Assembly: GCF_022811725.1 (NCBI RefSeq)
Contig: NZ_CP094527.1
Location: 1,922,001-1,986,000 of the forward strand
Reading direction: 5' to 3'
Source: Mucilaginibacter sp. SMC90
GTDB lineage: Bacteria; Bacteroidota; Bacteroidia; Sphingobacteriales; Sphingobacteriaceae
DNA: 64,000 nt
The notes below the pieces were generated by a model. It saw only the letters and a program-made list of their open reading frames with translations. It searched no databases and was not told the DNA's origin. The first letter of the stretch is position 1. Every line of letters starts with the position of its first letter. This document shows, piece after piece, positions 18,875 through 26,759 of the stretch. The translations under genes were made by a program, and so were the position numbers.

Positions 18875-19843
18875 ATGCTGTTAGGATTTGACATTGGAGG
18901 CACAAAATGCGCGGTAATATTAGGTAAGGCTGCTGCCGATGGAGAGATCGTTATTGTGGATAAACAAGCCATGCCCACAAACAGGCCGGTTTATGAAATG
19001 ATTGAACTGCTGTTTACCACGGCCGAGGAACTGTTGTCACAACATAACGTACGTACAGAACAACTGGATGGGATTGGTATTAGTTGTGGAGGCCCCTTAA
19101 GCAGTAAAAAGGGTTTGATCCTTTCTCCGCCAAATTTATTGGGTTGGGATGAGGTACCTATTGTAAAAATGGCTGAAGCCAGGTTTAAGATAAAAACCCT
19201 GCTGCAAAATGATGCCAATGCCTGTGCTGTTGCCGAGTGGAAATATGGGGCAGGTAAAGGTGTTGATAACCTCATCTTTTTAACATTTGGCACCGGGATG
19301 GGCGCAGGGCTCATTCTTGACGGTCGCCTGTATTCGGGGCCGTCTGATTTGGCCGGCGAGGTAGGGCATATGCGACTTGCCGATATGGGGCCGGTTGGCT
19401 TTGGTAAAGCAGGGTCATTTGAGGGATATTGCAGCGGTGGCGGCATCGCCCAGTTAGGGCAAATTAAGGCCCGGGAAAAACTGCAGGTGGGTGAGCTGGT
19501 AAGTTTTTGTAAAAGCATTGATGACTTGCCTGCCATTACTGCCAAATCTATTGCCGATGCAGCCTTTGACGGTGATCCTGTTGCTATAGAAGTGTACCGG
19601 ACCTGTGCAGAATATCTTGGCAGGGGGCTTGCCCTGCTGATTGATACGCTTAACCCCGAAATGATCATTCTTGGCAGCATATATGAACGTGCCCGGCAAC
19701 TGCTTGAGCCGGTTATGCTTGAGGTGATTAACAGGGAGGCTTACAAAGAATCGGTGAGTGCCTGCAGAATTGTGCCTGCCGGTCTCTCCGAAAATATAGG
19801 TGATATTGCCGCGTTGTCATTAGCGCTGATCAGTAAAGCATAA
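18875..19843 (+). CDS. ROK-family sugar kinase (fructokinase/glucokinase-like) lacking the zinc cysteines
   Basis: 322 residues. The ATP-binding DIGGTK is at 6-11, the catalytic Asp is D113 in LQNDANACAV, and GTGMGAG forms the second phosphate loop. GH at 164-165 keeps the zinc-site His, but the usual CxCGxxGCxE cluster reads VGFGKAGSFE (174-183), so all three cysteines are replaced. This is probably a zinc-independent ROK kinase. It starts 6 bp after the GH32 gene and ends the operon, so phosphorylation of the imported fructose or a similar hexose is likely. Substrate assignment is by context. Confidence 0.88.
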   Translation: MLLGFDIGGTKCAVILGKAAADGEIVIVDKQAMPTNRPVYEMIELLFTTAEELLSQHNVRTEQLDGIGISCGGPLSSKKGLILSPPNLLGWDEVPIVKMAEARFKIKTLLQNDANACAVAEWKYGAGKGVDNLIFLTFGTGMGAGLILDGRLYSGPSDLAGEVGHMRLADMGPVGFGKAGSFEGYCSGGGIAQLGQIKAREKLQVGELVSFCKSIDDLPAITAKSIADAAFDGDPVAIEVYRTCAEYLGRGLALLIDTLNPEMIILGSIYERARQLLEPVMLEVINREAYKESVSACRIVPAGLSENIGDIAALSLALISKA

Positions 19844-20195
19844 ATACACTGTCACAATTCGCTTCGTTCTTTATACTATATTAATTGGTTAATGTATTTC
19901 GTAAACTCAGTGAAACCGCCGGGCGACGGTAGCTGAGTTTACAAAAAACTTTGATCAGTGCAATAAATGGAGCAATAACAAGGGTTTTTCTATCTCATTA
20001 AGTTAAGCCCCAATAGTTTTTAATGGCGTTACTCAACGCTATTATGTTTTAGGCTGTAAAAATATCCTTTAATTCTATGTTATCTGCCTGGTGCTGCGAG
20101 GCAACTTTACATAAGGCTAATTCGTAACTATTATTAAATACAACCGGTGTGCTGAGAAAAATAAGTGTAACCGACGCCGGTAACAAGCCTGCTGC
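19844..20195. other. Intergenic gap of 352 bp after the fructan-type operon
   Basis: No coding frame of credible length was seen. It holds a strong hairpin at 19901-19942: GTAAACTCAG pairs with CTGAGTTTAC, with an inner ACCG/CGGT stem. No T-run follows on either strand, so its role (3' end structure, operator or repeat) is open. The promoter of the downstream glycosyltransferase should lie in the remainder, but no clear consensus was found. Confidence 0.6.
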
Positions 20196-21320
20196 ATGAA
20201 AAATAAAACAAAAGCGTTAGTTATACTAAGCCCTGGTTTCCCGGCAAATGAAACTGATAGTACCTGTATCCCGCCGCAGCAGGTATTTGTAAAAGCGCTG
20301 AACGATGTTGATCCTGCATTGCAAATTATTGTGTTGACTTTTCAGTATCCTTTTTTTTCAAGTGAGTATTACTGGCATGGCATAAAAGTAATATCCTTTG
20401 GTAACCGGTTTAATAGCCGTATAATTCGCCGTTTTACCGGTTTAAGGGTTTGGTTTACGCTGCTTGCAATTTATAACGATTATCATATTGTTGGTTTACT
20501 AAGCTTTTGGCTGGGTAAATGCGCATACCTGGGAAGTTTATTTGCCCGGAAGAAAAAGCTGAAACATTTTACCTGGTTACTGGGCCAGGATGCTAAAATC
20601 GGGAATAAATATTTTACTAAGGCAAAACCAACCGGAGATTCTCTAATTGCACTGTCTGATTTCCTGGTGCGGGAGTTTCATAAAAACTATGGCATCAGGC
20701 CTGCACATATCATACCTGTTGGCATCGACACTAATATGTTTGGTAATAAAACTTTTGACCGGGACATTGATATTATAGGTGCCGGTAATTTGATTCCGCT
20801 AAAACAATATGATGTTTTTTTAGAGGTTATCAGCGAAATGAAGAAAATGTTTCCTTCAATTAAAGCCGTTTTGTGCGGTGACGGCCCTGAACGCAGCCGG
20901 TTGAAGGAAAAAGCTGCCATGCTTTCACTTGAAGAGAATATAACATTTGCCGGGAGGTTAGCCCACACCCAGGTTTTAGCTTTGATGCAACGGTCTAAAA
21001 TATTTTTACACACATCAGATTATGAGGGATTTGGGGCTGTGTGTGTTGAAGCGCTGTATGCGGGCAACCAGGTTGTGAGTTTTGTAAGGCCAATGGATGG
21101 AGATATAACAAACTGGCATATTGCACATGATCAGGCTCATATGATAACATTGCTGAAGCATCTGTTATCAACTAACCAGCAAATGTACCAGGCAGTATTA
21201 CCTTTTCCCGTGCAGGAAAATGCTAAAGCCATGTTGCAGATTTTCAACCAAAACGAGGGGGTAACCTCACCGGTTGTTCCTGCTATGGCTTTAAGGGAAA
21301 AGGATGCAGTTGCCGGGTAA
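20196..21320 (+). CDS. Glycosyltransferase family 4 protein
   Basis: 374 residues, GT-B type. The N-terminal half begins with a Rossmann-like strand (KALVILSPGFPANETDS). The C-terminal half has the GT4 blocks: VGIDTNMFG, DIIGAGNLIPLKQYDVFLEV, AVLCGDGPERSRL and the EGFGAVCVEAL signature with two Glu that contact the nucleotide-sugar. No signal peptide. It stands alone, with the Lrp gene convergent on the other side, so its product (surface polysaccharide, glycolipid or other) cannot be inferred. Confidence 0.88.
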   Translation: MKNKTKALVILSPGFPANETDSTCIPPQQVFVKALNDVDPALQIIVLTFQYPFFSSEYYWHGIKVISFGNRFNSRIIRRFTGLRVWFTLLAIYNDYHIVGLLSFWLGKCAYLGSLFARKKKLKHFTWLLGQDAKIGNKYFTKAKPTGDSLIALSDFLVREFHKNYGIRPAHIIPVGIDTNMFGNKTFDRDIDIIGAGNLIPLKQYDVFLEVISEMKKMFPSIKAVLCGDGPERSRLKEKAAMLSLEENITFAGRLAHTQVLALMQRSKIFLHTSDYEGFGAVCVEALYAGNQVVSFVRPMDGDITNWHIAHDQAHMITLLKHLLSTNQQMYQAVLPFPVQENAKAMLQIFNQNEGVTSPVVPAMALREKDAVAG

Positions 21321-21345
21321 GTTATTGGCAGCCTTAGCTAACATC

Positions 21346-21807
21346 TTAAAAGTTAATATTATGCACGTTTTTTATTTCGGCCATAACAAACGTGCTATGG
21401 GTACTACCGATGCTTTCAACCGAACCTAATTTATTAAAAACAAAATCCTGGTAATGCTTCATATCCCTGGCAAAAACCTTAAGGATAAAGTCATAATCGC
21501 CAGATACATTATAGCATTCTGTTACCTCGTCGATATTTAGGATATCTTTTACAAATTGATTGCCTATTTTTTTATCATGCCGTTTGAGCTTGATGTTGCA
21601 AAATACAATGAATCCCTGGCTAAACTTCTCGGGGTTTAGCAACGCTATGTATTTTTTTATATATCCATTATTTTCCAGTCTTTTTACACGCTGTAAAACA
21701 GGTGTTGGCGATAGGTTTACCTGTGTGGCCAACTCCTTAATGGTATAACTCGAATTATTTCCCAATATCCTTAATAACCGTAAATCAATGTCATCCAATC
21801 CTTCCAT
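21346..21807 (-). CDS. Lrp/AsnC family transcriptional regulator
   Basis: 153 residues. An N-terminal winged helix-turn-helix (LDDIDLRLLRILGNNSSYTIKELA..NLSPTPVLQRVKRLENNGYI) is followed by a RAM/AsnC ligand-binding domain (GFIVFCNIKLK..FVKDILNIDEVTECYNVSGDYDFILKV). It is convergent with the glycosyltransferase and divergent from the metE riboswitch transcript. Lrp-type regulators often respond to amino acids, and the neighbour metE makes a methionine-related role possible, but nothing in the sequence proves this. Confidence 0.93.
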   Translation of the reverse strand: MEGLDDIDLRLLRILGNNSSYTIKELATQVNLSPTPVLQRVKRLENNGYIKKYIALLNPEKFSQGFIVFCNIKLKRHDKKIGNQFVKDILNIDEVTECYNVSGDYDFILKVFARDMKHYQDFVFNKLGSVESIGSTHSTFVMAEIKNVHNINF

Positions 21808-21930
21808 AGCATAAAATTTTTTCAGCGCGGTAAAAGTAGTGTATGAAAAGTATTATTAGCTATAAAAAGTATATATTTTAGCTTTTTTATCCTTTTATTT
21901 TATTTCTGTAGATTTTAAATTGTTGGTTGA

Positions 21931-21938
21931 TACCTTTG
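21931..21938 (+). promoter_or_regulatory. Candidate -7 promoter element for the metE transcript
   Basis: TACCTTTG matches the Bacteroidota -7 consensus TAnnTTTG and lies about 60 bp before the riboswitch. A good TTTG at the -33 position is not evident, so this is a moderate call. Confidence 0.45.
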
Positions 21939-21998
21939 TAAGGAATTTAAAACTTCTGTTGTAAACAATAAAGTTCTTTACATATTTCACCGATCAGA

Positions 21999-22149
21999 AT
22001 AGGTTTTGCTTAACTGCAGATTAATAGGGAACCGTGTGCAAATCACGGACTGTCGCGCAACTGTAAGTAACACAAAAGGTTTTTATTAAACATATCCACT
22101 GCTAAAGCGGGAAGGATGATAAAAATTGTTACAAGTCAGGATACCTGCC
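21999..22149 (+). ncRNA. Cobalamin (adenosylcobalamin) riboswitch upstream of metE
   Basis: Conserved blocks occur in the right order: ATAGGT at 21999, AATAGGGAA at 22023, a stem with GCAAATC and CGGACTG, CGCAACTGTAAGTAA near 22055-22069, CCACTGCTAAAGCGGGAAGG near 22096-22115, and the closing AGTCAGGATACCTGCC at 22134-22149. This is the B12-box layout. It lies about 200 bp before the B12-independent methionine synthase, the textbook gene to be shut off when cobalamin is available. Confidence 0.95.
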
Positions 22150-22210
22150 TTTTCTGTATTGACGATGCTTTCGCGATTAGAAGCTCAGGTCGGGATGAGG
22201 TGTATACAAA

Positions 22211-22249
22211 AGGGGCAATCTCCCAATTGAGGTGTTGTGCCCTGTTTTT
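22211..22249 (+). terminator. Probable terminator in the riboswitch expression platform
   Basis: AGGG..CAA pairs with TTG..CCCT, with a small internal loop and an inner CTC/GAG stem, followed by GTTTTT. It lies between the aptamer and metE, so B12 binding could favour this hairpin. Some base pairs are mismatched, so the call is moderate; a translation-level switch is the alternative. Confidence 0.5.
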
Positions 22250-22351
22250 GTGTGTACATATTTCTTCTTTTCCAATAAATTTCAGCGCGTTGCATCCCGA
22301 AATGGTTCAGGATTTTTTACAAAGATTATTAACCATTTAAAGTTGAACACG

Positions 22352-24658
22352 ATGCAAACGCACAACCTGGGGTACCCGCGGATTGGTAACCAACGACAAC
22401 TAAAAAAAGCCTCTGAACAGTACTGGAGCGGCAAAATCGACCTGGACGAACTGAAACTTGTTGCCCGAACGCTTAAGGAAGATAATTGGCAAACTCAACT
22501 GGATACCGGCATTGACCTCATTCCCTGCAATGATTTTAGTTTTTATGATCAAATGCTTGATATGAGCCTGATGCTGGGGGTAATTCCGGAACGCTACAGC
22601 CCGGTATTAACACAGGTAAAGGGGAACCTGGAACTTGATCTTTATTTCGCCATGGCCCGCGGCTACCAAAAGGATGGATTGGATATAACGGCAATGGAAA
22701 TGACCAAGTGGCTGGATACCAACTATCATTATATAGTGCCTGAATTTACTGCCAAACAGCAGTTTAAGATATTTTCTGAAAAGGTATTTGGCGAATATAA
22801 CGCAGCTAAGCAGGCGCTTGGGGAAAAAGCCAAGCCTGTGTTGATTGGTCCGGTGAGTTATTTGCTGCTGGGTAAAGAAAAAGAACAGGGTTTTGAACGC
22901 ATTGACCATATCAAAGATCTGATTCCGGTTTATGTGGAGATCATAAACCGCCTGAAACAACAAGGTGCAGAATGGATCCAGTTTGATGAACCAACCCTGG
23001 CACTCGATCTGTCAAAAAAAGAAAAAGAAGCCTTTGATTATGCTTATCGGGCTATCGCTAACCGCGTAAGCGGTGTTAAACTTTTAGTGGCTACTTATTT
23101 TGAGGCGCTGCTTGATAATACAGCCTTGGCGGTAAACTTACCGGTTTCAGCATTGCATATCGATCTGGTACGGGCACCTGAACAATTAGATGAGGTACTG
23201 GCCCTGATCCCGGCCAATCTGCAGCTTTCGCTGGGCGTGGTTGATGGCCGTAACGTATGGAAAAACGATTATGAAAAATCGCTGGGCCTGATCAATAAAG
23301 CCGTTGAAAAATTAGGGGCAGATCGTGTGTTTATCGCGCCATCATGCTCACTTTTGCATAGCCCGATTGATCTTGAATTTGAAACGGCTATTGACCCGGA
23401 AATCAAAAACTGGATGGCCTTTGCCAAACAGAAACTCATCGAAGTGAGCGAGCTAAAACAAATAGCCGAAGGAAATCATGATTTGCTAAGGTTGAACAAA
23501 GAAGCTGCCGAAAGCCGCCGCACATCACAGAAAGTACACAAGCAAGCTGTAAAAGATCGTGTAGCTGCAATTACCGAAGCTGATGCCACGCGCAACAGTG
23601 CTTTCCCGGTGCGGCAGCAATTACACCACGAACGCTTCAACCTGCCTGCTTTCCCTACAACTACCATTGGGTCGTTTCCGCAAACTGACGATATCCGTCA
23701 GTTACGTGCCAGGCTTAAGAAAGGCGAGTTAACCATTGCGCAGTATGAAAAGGCTATTGAGGATGCCACGGTTGAAGTGATTCGCTGGCAGGAAGAAATT
23801 GGCCTTGATGTATTGGTACACGGCGAATTTGAGCGGAATGATATGGTGGAATATTTCGGTGAGCAACTGGATGGCTATTTGTTCACTAAAAATGGCTGGG
23901 TGCAAAGTTATGGCAGCCGCTGTGTAAAGCCGCCTGTAATTTATGGCGACATAAGCCGCCCCGCAGATATGACTGTACGCTGGATCACCTTTGCTGCGCA
24001 GCAGACAAATAAGCCGATGAAAGGTATGCTGACAGGGCCGGTTACCATTCTGCAGTGGTCGTTTGTTCGTGATGACCAACCTCGTGATGTTACTACTAAC
24101 CAGATCGCCCTTGCTATCCGTGATGAAGTTGCAGCGTTGGAAAAAGCCGGGATTGGTATCATCCAGATTGACGAAGCCGCCATTCGTGAAGGCTTGCCGC
24201 TGCGTAAAGCCAAACAACCTCATTACCTTGATTGGGCCGTGAAAGCTTTCCGCATTACTGCAAGCGGCGTTGAAGACAAGACACAGATCCACACGCATAT
24301 GTGTTACAGCGAATTCAATAATATTATCGAACATATTGCGGCGATGGACGCTGATGTGATCACTATCGAAACTTCGCGGTCGCAAATGGAGTTGTTACAT
24401 GCTTTTGCTCATTTTGAATATCCTAATGAGATAGGCCCGGGTGTTTATGATATTCACTCGCCGCGTGTTCCGGCCACAGATGAAATGGTATCGCTACTGA
24501 CTAAAGCTGCGGAGCTACTGCCTGCGCAAAACCTTTGGGTAAACCCCGACTGTGGCTTAAAAACCCGTAAATGGCCTGAAACTAAAGCTGCATTAATAAA
24601 CATGGTATCTGCGGCCAGGCAAGCACGCGAGCAGATCAGCGTTGAGGGGATCGTTTAA
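22352..24658 (+). CDS. metE: Cobalamin-independent methionine synthase (5-methyltetrahydropteroyltriglutamate--homocysteine methyltransferase)
   Basis: 768 residues, close to the usual length of about 755. The N-terminus (MQTHNLGYPRIGNQRQLKKA) is typical of MetE, so the ATG at 22352 is the start even though the frame is open upstream. Zinc ligands are visible as H649 and C651 in IHTHMCYSEF and C734 in NPDCGLKTRKW, which match the E. coli ligands H641, C643 and C726 with a constant offset of 8. The TTIGSFPQT block marks the start of the C-terminal catalytic barrel. It transfers methyl from methyl-THF to homocysteine without B12. The upstream cobalamin riboswitch indicates repression by B12, which implies that a B12-dependent MetH is likely elsewhere. 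Confidence 0.98.
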   Translation: MQTHNLGYPRIGNQRQLKKASEQYWSGKIDLDELKLVARTLKEDNWQTQLDTGIDLIPCNDFSFYDQMLDMSLMLGVIPERYSPVLTQVKGNLELDLYFAMARGYQKDGLDITAMEMTKWLDTNYHYIVPEFTAKQQFKIFSEKVFGEYNAAKQALGEKAKPVLIGPVSYLLLGKEKEQGFERIDHIKDLIPVYVEIINRLKQQGAEWIQFDEPTLALDLSKKEKEAFDYAYRAIANRVSGVKLLVATYFEALLDNTALAVNLPVSALHIDLVRAPEQLDEVLALIPANLQLSLGVVDGRNVWKNDYEKSLGLINKAVEKLGADRVFIAPSCSLLHSPIDLEFETAIDPEIKNWMAFAKQKLIEVSELKQIAEGNHDLLRLNKEAAESRRTSQKVHKQAVKDRVAAITEADATRNSAFPVRQQLHHERFNLPAFPTTTIGSFPQTDDIRQLRARLKKGELTIAQYEKAIEDATVEVIRWQEEIGLDVLVHGEFERNDMVEYFGEQLDGYLFTKNGWVQSYGSRCVKPPVIYGDISRPADMTVRWITFAAQQTNKPMKGMLTGPVTILQWSFVRDDQPRDVTTNQIALAIRDEVAALEKAGIGIIQIDEAAIREGLPLRKAKQPHYLDWAVKAFRITASGVEDKTQIHTHMCYSEFNNIIEHIAAMDADVITIETSRSQMELLHAFAHFEYPNEIGPGVYDIHSPRVPATDEMVSLLTKAAELLPAQNLWVNPDCGLKTRKWPETKAALINMVSAARQAREQISVEGIV

Positions 24659-24678
24659 ATTTTATTACAAATAATGAT

Positions 24679-24714
24679 AAACTGCGGGCAAAAAGTTCGC
24701 AGTTTTCGTTTTTT
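24679..24714 (+). terminator. Intrinsic terminator after metE
   Basis: AAACTGCG pairs with CGCAGTTT across an 11-nt loop, followed by TCGTTTTTT. It starts 21 bp after the metE stop codon. Confidence 0.8.
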
Positions 24715-24812
24715 AGCTTTTGTAGAACGTTCTGTTGAGATTGTTTATCGCCCTGATATAAAGTTTTCGAAAATGAACTGGCCGGGTGATTGGACGAACT
24801 GTGGTAGTACCA

Positions 24813-25037
24813 TCATTGACGTTGCCAAACACCTTTTACAGATTCGATTGATTTAATATCCTTCGCACTTACACTTATTTGATTAATATCTTTAATAAAA
24901 GAAAAAAAGAGCAGGCCATCGGCGTAACCCTGAAAAATGACAATAGATTTAAATTTATTCAATTGTATGTTGATAAGGCTGATGTTTGGCATCAAATCGC
25001 AATTTTCAATAAACTCTGAGATCGTGGGAGTTTCCAT
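24813..25037 (-). CDS. Possible small hypothetical protein
   Basis: A 74-residue frame (METPTISEFIENCDLMPN...) on the minus strand in an otherwise empty gap. Its composition is protein-like, with alternating hydrophobic and polar residues (SIVIFQGYADGLLFFSFIKDI), and it does not lie opposite another gene. No recognised domain, and no clear ribosome binding site upstream of the ATG. It could equally be a chance frame or a gene remnant. Confidence 0.35.
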   Translation of the reverse strand: METPTISEFIENCDLMPNISLINIQLNKFKSIVIFQGYADGLLFFSFIKDINQISVSAKDIKSIESVKGVWQRQ

Positions 25038-25751
25038 ATTTTAAGGTCAAAACATTTTTAACTGGTTCATTTTCAATGTGTATATAAACGGATTAACATT
25101 TATTGTTAAGCATTGTTTCGCATTAAAACGGCTGTTTATGCTTGTTGATATCCTGTTTGCGAAAAAACTTTGCAACAAGTTTGTTATATTTTGATAATGA
25201 TAGCTTAACTATGGCTTAATTTAATTCGGTAGAGTCCGTATTTTTTTAGTTCACAGGGCTTTACGCTATAACGTGCTAACTGCCTTTTGAAAACTCTGCA
25301 GTAAATGCTTTGTTGTGTCAAATGCAGCCTGAGCAGCCGGTTTAAGCAAAAAACATCAATAATTTTATGTTAATGAAAAGCATATGTAAAGTTGATACCC
25401 TTCGCCGCACTACAATAAGGGTTCACCCTGCCCGGTCATGAACATCTTTTTTCTGTTAGTGGCATCACTTATTTTTGTTGGATTTTTTACCTGAAACCGT
25501 AAAATCTGATGTTTTTAAAAACGTCTGAATTTAAGTATCCGTAACAATACTTTTAAATGACCTTAATTATCATAAATTTACCGAAAAGAGGTCTCCGGTT
25601 TCTGATAAAAGAAAATAACCGGCACCGTCTCATAATCCCAATATTTTAGTTTAATAACATATTTTATATTTTCATTGCTTTATAGCCGGCTTTGAACAAT
25701 TTAGAGGATTAGCCAAAACGGCTGTTGTAAACCAATTATAAACAAAGCAGA
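25038..25751. other. AT-rich intergenic gap of about 710 bp before the first GntR gene
   Basis: No credible coding frame and no RNA gene recognised. It contains weak inverted repeats: CTTGTTG with CAACAAG in the 25140-25185 stretch, and ACCCTT with AAGGGT near 25397-25422. Neither is strong enough for a specific call. It probably carries the promoter region of the GntR gene at 25752. A weak partial match to the pectin-locus motif (CACTACA) occurs near 25408. Confidence 0.5.
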
Positions 25752-26759
25752 ATGCAAACAAAGCAAAGAGCTAATTACGGAGTAAAATCCCTGGTACAGC
25801 AAATTGTCGGATCTATCAGTAAAAATATAGATAAGGGGGTTTACCGGAAAAATGAAAAGCTGCTATCAATAAATACATACAGCAAACAACACGGTGTAGC
25901 AAGGGATACCATTGAAAAAGCTTATTTGATACTTAAGAACAATGGTTACATCCGTTCGGTTTCTGGCAAAGGCTATTTTGTAGTTGGCAAGCCCGATGTG
26001 AGGATAAAAGTACTTTTGCTGTTCAATAAGTTGAGTTCTTATAAAAAAACAGTTTATGATACCATAGTACGTACTCTGGGGGATAAGGCTAAAGTTGACC
26101 TTCATATTCATCATTACAATCCTGCTTTACTTGAAGAAAGTATAGATGCTAATTTGGGCAACTACCACTATTATGTTGTTATGCCGCATTTTTTTGATTA
26201 TAGTAATGAACAGGAATATTTGGCTATTTTAAAAAAGATCCCAATTGACCAGTTAATTTTGCTGGATAAAGACTTGCCAAAGTTAGCCAAGCAATCGGCT
26301 GTTTTTCAGGATTTTCGTAACGATATTTACGGCGCGTTGAAGGTGGTGACCGACCTCATTGCCAAATACGAAAAATTAATTATTATATACCCTTTAGACC
26401 GCCACCATCCACCCGAAATTAAGGATGGCATTATGCAGTTTTGCGAAGAAAACAACAAAAAATTTGAAGTAATTGACGCATTTAAAGCAGAAGATCTCAA
26501 AAAGAGTGCTGTTTACATTGTGCTTACCGAAAATGACCTTGCCGATTTGATTAAAGGCGCACGGGCAAGCGGTTATGAATTAGGTAAAGACGTTGGCGTA
26601 ATATCTTTTAACGAAACCGTATTTAAAGAATTATTGGATATTACTGTTATCACAACCGATTTTGAAGAAATGGGCCGAAAAACGGCAGAGTTGATGCTGC
26701 AAAATAAAGCGGCTGTTATAAAAAATGCGTTTAAAATAATTATCAGAAAATCATTATAA
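25752..26759 (+). CDS. GntR-type winged-helix regulator with LacI-like sugar-binding domain (copy 1)
   Basis: 335 residues. An N-terminal GntR winged helix (about 10-78: VQQIVGSISKNIDKGVYRKNEKL, SKQHGVARDTIEKAYLILKNNGYIRSVSGKGYFV) is fused to a periplasmic-binding-protein-like domain (about 88-335). The sensor keeps LacI/GalR-like patterns (GYELGKDVGVISFNETVFKELLDITVITTDFEEMGR). It is paralogous to the convergent gene at 26754-27785, and the two share the GKDVGVIS.NET and TDFEEMG blocks. Their stop-codon ends overlap by 6 bp. It lies at the edge of the pectin locus and is a likely local regulator; the ligand (rhamnose, galacturonate or an oligosaccharide) is not known. Confidence 0.88.
   Translation: MQTKQRANYGVKSLVQQIVGSISKNIDKGVYRKNEKLLSINTYSKQHGVARDTIEKAYLILKNNGYIRSVSGKGYFVVGKPDVRIKVLLLFNKLSSYKKTVYDTIVRTLGDKAKVDLHIHHYNPALLEESIDANLGNYHYYVVMPHFFDYSNEQEYLAILKKIPIDQLILLDKDLPKLAKQSAVFQDFRNDIYGALKVVTDLIAKYEKLIIIYPLDRHHPPEIKDGIMQFCEENNKKFEVIDAFKAEDLKKSAVYIVLTENDLADLIKGARASGYELGKDVGVISFNETVFKELLDITVITTDFEEMGRKTAELMLQNKAAVIKNAFKIIIRKSL

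Noticed and set aside
18991..19680. 229-residue frame on the minus strand opposite the ROK kinase
   Set aside because: The opposite strand encodes a clear kinase with all main motifs; the antisense frame is rich in Ser/Pro and has no domain pattern.
22116..22340. 74-residue frame overlapping the end of the B12 riboswitch
   Set aside because: It lies over the aptamer 3' part and the expression platform, and the sequence is explained by RNA structure; no sign of a leader peptide function.
23729..24385. 218-residue frame on the minus strand opposite metE
   Set aside because: It lies entirely inside metE, including over the conserved C-terminal barrel, and has no recognisable domain.
24674..24856. 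60-residue plus-strand frame after metE
   Set aside because: It starts within the metE terminator hairpin and has no protein-like pattern.
25407..25422. CACTACA-containing partial match to the 16-bp pectin motif before gntR copy 1
   Set aside because: Only about 10 of 14 positions agree and it is over 300 bp from the gene; too weak to call a third full site.
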